NCBI GenBank assembly: GCA_902489185.1
Contig: CABTZC010000132.1
Location: 1 to 6,236, forward strand
Origin: an uncultured Brevibacterium sp.
GTDB lineage: Bacteria > Actinomycetota > Actinomycetes > Actinomycetales > Brevibacteriaceae
DNA: 6,236 nt
Direction: 5' to 3'
The notes below the pieces were generated by a model. It was not told the DNA's origin. It ran no database searches and worked only from the letters and a program-made list of their open reading frames with translations. The position numbers and the translations under genes were made by a program. Position 1 is the stretch's first letter, and each line of letters starts with the position of its first letter. Positions 1-4,857 of the stretch are shown here, in pieces.

Positions 1-168
1 CTGCGTGACGCCCTGCTCAGCTCGAATGGTGACGTGTCTGTCCTGTTCGGTTCCAGCATCACGATTGTGCTGTACGTGGTCCTAGCGCTGGTCGTTGGAG
101 CCGCCATCTACAGCCGAGTCCGCAAGAAGGGGACGTTCGAAGAACACCCGGAAACCACCTCGGCGTAG
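1..168 (+). CDS. C-terminal end of a probable tripartite tricarboxylate transporter permease (TctA-like), partial
   Basis: Reading frame 1 is open from the window edge to a TAG stop and encodes the last 55 residues of a protein whose start lies outside the window. It begins LRDALLSSNGDVSVLF, followed by a hydrophobic helix of about 20 residues (SITIVLYVVLALVVGAAIY) and a short charged tail (RVRKKGTFEEH). The pattern 'LRxxLLxSxGDxSVxF', then a final membrane helix and a short cytoplasmic tail, matches what I know of TctA-family large permease subunits. These work with TctB and a periplasmic or lipoprotein solute-binding protein (TctC) to import tricarboxylates or related organic acids using the ion gradient. 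The match rests on a short tail, so the family call is probable and the substrate is unknown. No strong intrinsic terminator follows before the tRNA-Tyr gene 82 bp downstream. Confidence 0.65.
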   Translation: MRDALLSSNGDVSVLFGSSITIVLYVVLALVVGAAIYSRVRKKGTFEEHPETTSA

Positions 169-220
169 GTAGGGGAGTGGGGCACCTGGGCGCGGATTTT
201 TAGTTTGGCGAAACTTCCGC

Positions 221-226
221 TAGTAT
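221..226 (+). promoter_or_regulatory. Possible -10 element of the tRNA-Tyr promoter
   Basis: TAGTAT lies 24 bp upstream of the tRNA-Tyr 5' end and fits the TAnnnT -10 consensus. The T-rich stretch around 197-202 is at roughly the right distance for a -35 element but is a poor match to TTGACA. The call rests mainly on position and the -10 match. Confidence 0.35.
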
Positions 227-250
227 TGCTCAGGTGCTTCACGCACCCCT

Positions 251-332
251 GGCAGGTTGCCCGAGCGGCCAAAGGGAGCTGACTGTAAATCAGCCGGCAT
301 TGCCTTCATAGGTTCGAATCCTATACCTGCCA
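251..332 (+). tRNA. tRNA-Tyr (anticodon GTA)
   Basis: This is a complete class II (long variable arm) tRNA. The acceptor arm GGCAGGT (251-257) pairs with ACCTGCC (325-331), followed by discriminator A332. The anticodon stem GCTGA/TCAGC (278-282/290-294) encloses the loop CTGTAAA with anticodon GTA at 285-287. The variable arm contains a GGC/GCC stem (296-298/302-304). The T arm ATAGG/CCTAT encloses TTCGAAT (313-319). CCA is not encoded; the next bases are CAG. It decodes UAU/UAC. The intrinsic terminator begins 13 bp downstream, so the tRNA is probably a monocistronic transcript. Confidence 0.97.
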
Positions 333-344
333 CAGGAAACAAGG

Positions 345-379
345 GGCCCGATCAGATTTAAGACTGGTCGGGCCTTTTT
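345..379 (+). terminator. Intrinsic terminator of tRNA-Tyr
   Basis: GGCCCGATCAG (345-355) pairs over 11 bp, with one G-U wobble, with CTGGTCGGGCC (364-374) around an 8-nt loop and is followed directly by TTTTT (375-379). This is a textbook Rho-independent terminator. The minus-strand gene at 393-692 ends 13 bp away. The stem could also slow transcription from that side, although the T tract on the minus strand is poor. Confidence 0.9.
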
Positions 380-779
380 GCTGTGCGGTGGGTTAAGCCG
401 GTGGTTGGTTTCTGTAGCGCGCGTTAGCTCGGCGCAGCATATCTGCTATCCGCTCTTTCTCGATTCGGTCGAGTTCTTCAGCGTGTAGCCGTACGTGGTT
501 GGGCACGCCAACTCCCATCTCTGAAAGTACGCGCACCCCACCTACTAGCGCAGCTTCAACTTCGCCGACCTCAACGAGCTCAAAGAAATCCCTCATGTGC
601 GGGTACTTGTTCGCGACTAGAAGCTGACGGACAATCTCAACGCCTTTCATCACTTGGTCTAAAGAGGGCTGGGTGTGGTTTTCAGTGTTCACGGTGATCT
701 TCTTTTTTGGTGGCTCGGTTATTTATCTGCGTGGCTTGAGGTACTCGGCAACGATTTGTCGTGCCTCGTTTTCCCACCA
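371..779. repeat. Direct repeat copy 1 (about 409 bp, pairs with 1033-1441)
   Basis: The segment recurs at a constant offset of 662 bp, with no indel seen across the aligned genes. It starts in the 3' arm and T tract of the tRNA-Tyr terminator (GGCCTTTTTGCTGTGCGG here, GGACTTTTTGCTGTGCGG in copy 2). It spans the complete 99-aa gene and the roughly 50-bp spacer, which is identical in both copies, and ends inside the 3' part of the 73-aa gene. Identity is patchy: long near-perfect blocks alternate with strongly diverged ones inside the 99-aa gene. Confidence 0.9.
393..692 (-). CDS. Small duplicated protein, possible MafI-like immunity protein (copy A)
   Basis: The gene encodes 99 residues with no signal peptide or membrane helix and should be cytosolic. 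It starts with GTG (690-692); AGAAGA lies a few bases upstream as a weak ribosome binding site, and the next in-frame ATG (codon 15) has none. The centre reads VGEVEAALVGGVRVLSEMG followed by VPNHVRLHAEELDRIE. The pattern 'hxxGExxxAL...hLxExxhxhPxxh...AExL' resembles small helical immunity proteins of the MafI type, which bind and neutralise a cognate secreted toxin. That is pattern recognition, not a demonstrated match. It is about 74% identical to the 99-aa product at 1055-1354: residues 51-79 are identical, while 27-50 and 80-99 hold most differences. It lies 30 bp downstream of the intact 73-aa gene on the same strand, so the two are probably co-transcribed. The function is unproven; it could belong to an unrelated family. 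Confidence 0.7.
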   Translation of the reverse strand: MNTENHTQPSLDQVMKGVEIVRQLLVANKYPHMRDFFELVEVGEVEAALVGGVRVLSEMGVGVPNHVRLHAEELDRIEKERIADMLRRANARYRNQPPA

Positions 780-944
780 AAACTTCTTCTTGGGTTCCAT
801 GTTGTCAAGGCACGCTATTACAGGAACAAGAGCAAGCTCTGAGCCACCTCCGTTGATCGAGTCCAAAGCATGCGCAACGTATTCGTCATCGTGGTCCAGG
901 TCTTCCATGGCTGCGTCAAAGATTTGATCCGCTCTACTCCGCAT
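723..944 (-). CDS. Hypothetical 73-aa protein paired with the 99-aa genes
   Basis: I do not recognise this family. The product is soluble, with an acidic N-terminal half (DQIFDAAMEDLDHDDEY), a glycine-rich turn (NGGGSELALVPVIACLDN) and a C-terminal amphipathic segment ending EARQIVAEYLKPRR. It starts at ATG 942-944 without a clear Shine-Dalgarno site. The stop of a 26-codon ORF (946-1026) ends one base upstream, so start by coupling is possible. It ends 30 bp before the 99-aa copy A. A second copy of its last 19 codons survives at 1385-1441, next to the other 99-aa gene, so the 73-aa and 99-aa genes form a repeating pair. By association it may be a second small immunity-like or regulatory protein of the same module. 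This is inference only. Confidence 0.6.
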   Translation of the reverse strand: MRSRADQIFDAAMEDLDHDDEYVAHALDSINGGGSELALVPVIACLDNMEPKKKFWWENEARQIVAEYLKPRR

Positions 945-1054
945 TTCACCATTTTACTGGCGCCCTTTCGCTGCATCGGAGCCAGGCCTGGTCTTTTGTT
1001 CCTGTTTGGTCTTGCTGCTCAGGCATTGGTTCGGACTTTTTGCTGTGCGGTGGG

Positions 1055-1354
1055 TTAAGTCGGTGGTTGGTTTTTGTAGCGGTCGTGAATCCGTCGCGTT
1101 TGTTCTGCAATCCGCTGTTTCTCGATACGGTCGAGTTCTTCAGCGTGTAGCCGTACGTGGTTGGGCACGCCAACTCCCATCTCTGAAAGTACGCGCACGC
1201 CACCGATTAACGCGAACTCAAACTCACCAACGTCAACAAGGTCGAAAAAACGATCTATCTGCGGCCCATTGTCATCAACCAAAAGTTGACCGACAATCTC
1301 AACGTCTTTCATCACTTGGTCTAAAGAGGGCTGGGGGAAGTTTTCAGTGTTCAC
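1055..1354 (-). CDS. Small duplicated protein, possible MafI-like immunity protein (copy B)
   Basis: This is a 99-residue paralogue of the 393-692 product with the same GTG start (1352-1354) and an identical upstream spacer. The shared core VGEFEFALIGGVRVLSEMG plus VPNHVRLHAEELDRIE is intact. About 26 of 99 residues differ. Differences are concentrated at residues 27-50 (for example ANKYPHMRD against DDNGPQIDR) and 80-99 (ERIADMLRRANAR against QRIAEQTRRIHDR), while 51-79 are identical. A conserved scaffold with altered surfaces is what would be expected if each copy binds a different partner, but the partners are not visible here. Immediately upstream on the same strand is only a truncated remnant of the 73-aa gene. 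The original promoter may therefore have been lost and expression of this copy is uncertain. Confidence 0.7.
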   Translation of the reverse strand: MNTENFPQPSLDQVMKDVEIVGQLLVDDNGPQIDRFFDLVDVGEFEFALIGGVRVLSEMGVGVPNHVRLHAEELDRIEKQRIAEQTRRIHDRYKNQPPT

Positions 1355-1384
1355 GGTGATCTTCTTTTTTGGTGGCTCGGTTAT

Positions 1385-1441
1385 TTATCTGCGTGGCTTG
1401 ATGTACTCGGCAACGATTTGCCGTGCCTCGTCTTCACCCCA
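1385..1441 (-). pseudogene. Truncated 3' remnant of the 73-aa gene
   Basis: Translated on the minus strand, this ends WGEDEARQIVAEYIKPRR followed by TAA, against WENEARQIVAEYLKPRR in the intact gene at 723-944. Homology stops near 1441. Upstream the frame continues through unrelated sequence (SLYCFASSELR) to an in-frame TGA at 1484-1486, with no ATG, GTG or TTG start. The first 50 or so codons are missing, so this is a remnant left by the duplication or by a deletion at its right border. Confidence 0.75.
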
Positions 1442-1510
1442 CCTCAGCTCACTGCTGGCAAAACAGTAGAGCGACTGGCATGATCATAGAAGTGGTTCCT
1501 GGAGGAAAAC

Positions 1511-2434
1511 ATGGCTGGGCAGCTAAGAAAAAACCGAGTTAGTAAAGCGGGAATCTTCATCAGGTTCACCGGATGGTTTGTTATGGGCGGCGCGCTCGCA
1601 CTCGCCTTCTTCTGGTATTTCAAACCTTCAGTGATTCGTGTGCCACTGTGGCAAGCGGTGTGCTACGTGGGCGGAGTCATCATATTGCTCCTCATTAGCA
1701 ATGTCGCGAAGCCTTTCAGGACCACATTCAACCCGGTACCAAAGGCCGCAAACTATGTTCCGACTGTATTGGGCACCTGCGTGCGGTTCGCCATCATCAC
1801 AGGCCTCATCTACCTTGGCTGGAAGGGCGAAAAAGAGTTCACCTGGCCTCTTCACCCCACGGCCATACCAGTCGTGGGCAAACTACAGTTTCTGTGGTGG
1901 CTCGTATCTCTTGTCTGCCTGATTATTCGCGCTGTTATTTCTCGTCGCATTTCAGAGTACGAAACTAGCGATAAAATCGATGCGGTTGTGCTCCCGGACT
2001 ACGGCACCATACCCAAACCAATTTCCAACCGAAACGACCAACCATTCAACTTCGGTGACACCTCGCCTCACGTTTCGACTGACCCTGACCCAGAACCTAC
2101 CGCCCTGCCGTCCACTCGTTCAGGCGATGCGAAACCGCGGGACTTCGACCCATACTTAGACGAGTCCCACCCGTCACCTCCGAAACCTCACTCACCCACG
2201 TACTCACATGAGCACCCCGGCGTTCCCAGCTTCCGCGTCCAGTCGAAACACAACCCCACCGGCTCCCAGCAGTCCGGTGAATACGGGTCAGGTCCCGCCG
2301 CCGCGCAAACTGGCAGTGGCCCAACACACTCAAGTAACACCTCGGGACTGTCAGCCTGCCCCCGGTGCAATTCGCTTCAACCCGCATACATGCACTCATG
2401 CAGCGCATGCGGCCACGTACCAGACGGGCGCTAA
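1511..2434 (+). CDS. Hypothetical four-helix membrane protein with disordered linker and C-terminal zinc ribbon
   Basis: The product is 307 residues and the family is not recognised. The ATG is preceded by GGAGG (1501-1505) at 5-nt spacing, which fixes the start. A basic N terminus (RKNRVSK) precedes four predicted membrane helices at about residues 19-37, 46-65, 83-103 and 121-143, then a basic RRIS stop. The positive-inside rule and the even helix number place both ends in the cytoplasm. Residues about 160-280 are low-complexity and rich in Pro, Ser, Thr, Gly and His, and are probably disordered. The end holds a zinc ribbon, CPRC (283-286) and CSAC (297-300). Similar layouts, with a ribbon tethered to membrane helices, occur in poorly characterised bacterial proteins; the ribbon may mediate protein or nucleic-acid contacts. 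It is transcribed divergently from the small duplicated genes and is separated from gdhA by 171 bp. No functional assignment is justified. Confidence 0.85.
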   Translation: MAGQLRKNRVSKAGIFIRFTGWFVMGGALALAFFWYFKPSVIRVPLWQAVCYVGGVIILLLISNVAKPFRTTFNPVPKAANYVPTVLGTCVRFAIITGLIYLGWKGEKEFTWPLHPTAIPVVGKLQFLWWLVSLVCLIIRAVISRRISEYETSDKIDAVVLPDYGTIPKPISNRNDQPFNFGDTSPHVSTDPDPEPTALPSTRSGDAKPRDFDPYLDESHPSPPKPHSPTYSHEHPGVPSFRVQSKHNPTGSQQSGEYGSGPAAAQTGSGPTHSSNTSGLSACPRCNSLQPAYMHSCSACGHVPDGR

Positions 2435-2466
2435 CGGCAACCCCAAAGACAACAGCGTTCTGGCCC

Positions 2467-2491
2467 GCCGCTACGCGGCAAAACCCGTTTT
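2467..2491 (+). terminator. Weak hairpin after the 307-aa gene, possible terminator
   Basis: GCCGC-TAC-GCGGC (2467-2479) is followed by AAAAC-CC-GTTTT (2480-2491). The G+C hairpin with a T run several bases later could end transcription of the membrane-protein gene. The T run is short and is not directly adjacent to the stem, so the call is weak. Confidence 0.25.
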
Positions 2492-2605
2492 CCATGAGCC
2501 GTCATTCCTGTCGTACAAAGTGACCCGATGCACAAAATTTGAGACTGAAAAGTGCGGTGACCCCGTTTTCTCATAAATTGAGAGGGCAGGTCATAGGAGG
2601 TAACT

Positions 2606-3946
2606 GTGTTAGATGAAGCAATCGACAAACTTTATAGCAAAGTTCTCAAACGCAACCCGGCTGAACCGGAATTCCACCAGGCGGTAAAGGAAGTCCTCGC
2701 CAGCCTTCGCGCAATGGGCGACCGCCACCCCGAATACGCTGACGCCCGCATCGTTAGCCAAATGTGCGAACCGGAACGCCAAATCATCTTCCGCGTCCCC
2801 TGGATCGATGACAACGGAATCATCCAAATCAACCGCGGGTTCCGCGTCGAATTCAATTCCGCCCTTGGACCTTACAAAGGTGGGCTCCGCTTTCACCCAT
2901 CGGTCAACCTTGGAATCATCAAATTCCTCGGCTTCGAACAGATCTTCAAAAACTCCCTCACCGGTCTACCCATTGGTGGAGGTAAAGGTGGATCGGACTT
3001 CGACCCCCGCGGTAAATCTGATGACGAAGTCATGCGCTTCTGCCAGTCGTTCATGACCGAGCTCTACCGTTACATCGGTGAATACACTGACGTTCCCGCA
3101 GGTGACATCGGTGTAGGTGCGCGTGAAATCGGGTACCTGTTTGGCCAATACAAGCGCATCACCAACAGGTACGAATCAGGCGCGCTTACGGGTAAAGGTC
3201 TGACCTGGGGTGGTTCGTTGGTACGCACCGAAGCCACCGGGTACGGTGCCGCAATTTTTGCCAACGAAATGCTCAAGTCCAAAAACACCAGCCTGGACGG
3301 CACAACCGTGTCTGTTTCAGGTTCCGGAAACGTAGCCATCTACGCGATCGAAAAAGTACACCAGCTAGGTGGAAAAGCGGTGACCGCGTCAGACTCATCC
3401 GGGTACGTGTATGACAAGCAGGGCATCGACCTAGAGCTGCTCAAGGACATTAAGCTCAACCGCCGCGGACGTATTGGCGAGTATGTGGAAACCCGTACTT
3501 CAGCCCGGTTCGTCCCCAACAACTGCCCATGGGACGTGCCCGTGGACGTGGCCCTGCCGTGTGCAACGCAAAACGAGCTGCTGGGCTCTGACGCCAAGAA
3601 ACTCATCAAGAACGGCGTCCAAGCAGTCGCAGAAGGCGCGAACATGCCCTGCAACGAAGAAGCGGTCGAAGCGTTCCAGAACTCGGACGTTCTTTACGGG
3701 CCGGGTAAGGCCGCGAACGCAGGCGGGGTTGCCACCTCGGCGTTGGAAATGCAGCAGAACGCGCAGCGTGACTCTTGGACCTTCGATTACACCGAAGAGC
3801 GCCTCACTCAGATCATGCAGAACATTCATCGCCGCTGTCTTGAGACTGCTGAAGAATATGGACACCCCGGCGACTACGTCATGGGTGCAAACATTGCAGG
3901 ATTCCGTAAAGTAGCAGATGCCATGCTTGCTTTCGGAGTTGTGTGA
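2606..3946 (+). CDS. gdhA: NADP-specific glutamate dehydrogenase (EC 1.4.1.4)
   Basis: This cytosolic enzyme reductively aminates 2-oxoglutarate with ammonium and NADPH to glutamate, a main route of nitrogen assimilation at high ammonium. The 446-residue length is typical of the hexameric bacterial GdhA group. The GTG start follows AGGAGG (2595-2600) at 5-nt spacing. The substrate domain shows GPYKGGLRFHPSVNL (88-102, K91), K115, the catalytic-lysine motif LPIGGGKGGSDFDP (121-134, K127) and DVPAGDIGVG (162-171, D167). The Rossmann domain carries GSGNVA (239-244) and the TASDSSG stretch (260-266), where Ser rather than an acidic residue near the second strand end fits NADP preference. All key residues are present. 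The stop overlaps the start of the downstream phosphodiesterase gene, so the two are probably co-transcribed. No recognisable nitrogen-regulator operator is seen in the 171-bp upstream gap. Confidence 0.97.
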   Translation: MLDEAIDKLYSKVLKRNPAEPEFHQAVKEVLASLRAMGDRHPEYADARIVSQMCEPERQIIFRVPWIDDNGIIQINRGFRVEFNSALGPYKGGLRFHPSVNLGIIKFLGFEQIFKNSLTGLPIGGGKGGSDFDPRGKSDDEVMRFCQSFMTELYRYIGEYTDVPAGDIGVGAREIGYLFGQYKRITNRYESGALTGKGLTWGGSLVRTEATGYGAAIFANEMLKSKNTSLDGTTVSVSGSGNVAIYAIEKVHQLGGKAVTASDSSGYVYDKQGIDLELLKDIKLNRRGRIGEYVETRTSARFVPNNCPWDVPVDVALPCATQNELLGSDAKKLIKNGVQAVAEGANMPCNEEAVEAFQNSDVLYGPGKAANAGGVATSALEMQQNAQRDSWTFDYTEERLTQIMQNIHRRCLETAEEYGHPGDYVMGANIAGFRKVADAMLAFGVV

Positions 3947-4746
3947 TGTTTTCTGACTATCTGCGTGAACGTGAAATCGACGAAGTTCCCGGCCGAGGTG
4001 TCAAGCCCTGGGTAATTGCCCACCGCGGGTATTCGGGTGCGGCACCTGAGAACACGATGGCGGCCGTGGATGCCGCCCGGCTGATCGGGTGTGACTTCAT
4101 TGAGGTCGATCTTCACGTCACCGCAGATGGTGTGCCTGTTGTGGTGCACGACCCCACGTTGCAACGCACCACCGACATTCAGGGCACGATCGCGCACATG
4201 AGCTACGACCGTATTTCGCTGGCTGACGCGGGATACGGTCGCGGCTTGGGGTACGCGGGCCAACGCATTCCCCGTTTGGACACCATGTTGAAGAACGTTT
4301 CAGACATGGGTGGTCGGATGCTATTGGAGCTCAAGGGCGAATGGAGTCCGGGTGCGGTGGCCCGCGTTGGGCAAGAAATCGCCGAGGTGGGAATGGCTGA
4401 TCGTGTCATCCTCCAGAGTTTTAATGTGCGTTCAGTAGAGGTGTGCCGGGATATCGCCCCGCACGTGCCACGCGGGTTGTTGCGTTTGGTTCCGCGTGAA
4501 GAGGACATGGGGATTGCTCAGCGGCTTGAGGTTGTTGCAGTGAACCCGTCGATTCGGGGATTCCACGCGCGCAGGGACTTTGTTGAAGAAGTGCTGGGCC
4601 GTGATCTAGCTGTTTTTGTCTACACCACGGACTCTCCGAGAGATTGGGAAAAACTCGTAGGGGCAGGGGTCACGGGGATCATCACTAATCAGCCGGGGCG
4701 CTTGCAAGGGTTTTTGGCCGCAAAATACGATATTGCGCATTCGTAA
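3946..4746 (+). CDS. Glycerophosphodiester phosphodiesterase (GDPD family)
   Basis: It hydrolyses glycerophosphodiesters, such as deacylated phospholipid head groups, to sn-glycerol 3-phosphate and an alcohol. At about 266 residues with no signal peptide it resembles the cytosolic UgpQ-type enzymes. Counting from the GTG at 3943, the signature HRGYSGAAPENT (27-38) gives H27, R28 and E36; FIEVDLHVTADG supplies metal ligands E54 and D56; VVHDPTL holds the second catalytic His (H69); LLELKG gives E129 and K131; and the end shows VYTTDSPRDWEKL with GVTGIITNQPGRL. The catalytic set is complete. I prefer the ATG at 3946, because GGAG (3935-3938) is then 7 nt away; the GTG at 3943 adds one residue. 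ATG and the gdhA TGA share one base, which implies translational coupling. GDPD-fold proteins can act on other phosphodiesters, so the substrate is not certain. Confidence 0.93.
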   Translation: MFSDYLREREIDEVPGRGVKPWVIAHRGYSGAAPENTMAAVDAARLIGCDFIEVDLHVTADGVPVVVHDPTLQRTTDIQGTIAHMSYDRISLADAGYGRGLGYAGQRIPRLDTMLKNVSDMGGRMLLELKGEWSPGAVARVGQEIAEVGMADRVILQSFNVRSVEVCRDIAPHVPRGLLRLVPREEDMGIAQRLEVVAVNPSIRGFHARRDFVEEVLGRDLAVFVYTTDSPRDWEKLVGAGVTGIITNQPGRLQGFLAAKYDIAHS

Positions 4747-4768
4747 GGGTGCTATTTGTGTTGCGCCC
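4747..4768 (+). terminator. Hairpin directly after the GDPD stop codon, weak terminator candidate
   Basis: GGGTGC (4747-4752) pairs with GCGCCC (4763-4768), including one U-G pair, around a 10-nt loop. It starts at the base after the TAA stop. No T tract follows, so it may act as a 3'-end stabiliser rather than a Rho-independent terminator. Confidence 0.3.
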
Positions 4769-4794
4769 TCCCATTTCACATTGGGAACTCCACC

Positions 4795-4821
4795 GCACGT
4801 GCCTTCACGCCTGTCTAATAT
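4795..4821 (+). promoter_or_regulatory. Possible promoter and operator-like palindrome upstream of the amidohydrolase gene
   Basis: TAATAT (4816-4821) is a good -10 match 36 bp upstream of the GTG start. No good -35 is present. At the -35 position lies a perfect 8-bp palindrome GCACGTGC (4795-4802), which could be a regulator site or chance. The downstream ribosome binding site AAGGAG (4847-4852) is strong. The 111-bp gap suggests the gene can be transcribed on its own. Confidence 0.35.
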
Positions 4822-4857
4822 GAGTGCCAACGCATAAGTTGTTTCGAAGGAGAAAAC

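Larger units (their letters stand above)
1033..1441. repeat. Direct repeat copy 2 (about 409 bp, pairs with 371-779)
   Basis: This is the second copy of the 99-aa gene plus the 3' end of the 73-aa gene, offset by 662 bp. Its left end retains a degenerate piece of the tRNA-Tyr terminator 3' arm (TTCGGACTTTTTG) with no matching 5' arm beside it, which suggests the duplication originally reached into that terminator. Its right end breaks off inside the 73-aa gene, where the sequence turns into the unrelated upstream region of the 307-aa gene. Confidence 0.88.

Noticed and set aside
311..332. Attachment-site duplication of the tRNA-Tyr 3' end (integrative element)
   Set aside because: I found no second copy of the GGTTCGAATCC-containing 3' end downstream in the window, and no integrase gene is present.
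982..991. Palindrome CCAGGCCTGG as a terminator or operator
   Set aside because: It has no loop and no T tract for a terminator, and a 10-bp palindrome alone in this GC-rich gap is not enough to claim a regulator site.
1006..1359. 117-codon plus-strand frame antisense to the 99-aa copy B
   Set aside because: The duplicated minus-strand frame is preserved in both repeat copies, with changes that keep the protein intact, which identifies the minus strand as coding.
371..1441. CRISPR array or transposon origin of the repeats
   Set aside because: There are only two copies of about 409 bp containing genes, with no short regularly spaced repeats, no terminal inverted repeats and no transposase.
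2208..2576. 122-codon plus-strand frame overlapping the end of the 307-aa gene and the gap before gdhA
   Set aside because: It lies in another frame of the Pro/Ser-rich linker, has no ribosome binding site, and competes with a gene that has a strong Shine-Dalgarno site and a zinc ribbon.
2435..2605. Riboswitch or nitrogen-regulator site upstream of gdhA
   Set aside because: Small hairpins can be drawn, but I see no recognised riboswitch core and no AmtR- or GlnR-like operator, so nothing specific is claimed.
3474..3914. Long open frames overlapping gdhA (plus strand 3474-3914, minus strand 3500-3865)
   Set aside because: They are out-of-frame readings of a gdhA with intact catalytic motifs; the translations are rich in Arg and Ser with no domain, and no ribosome binding site precedes them.
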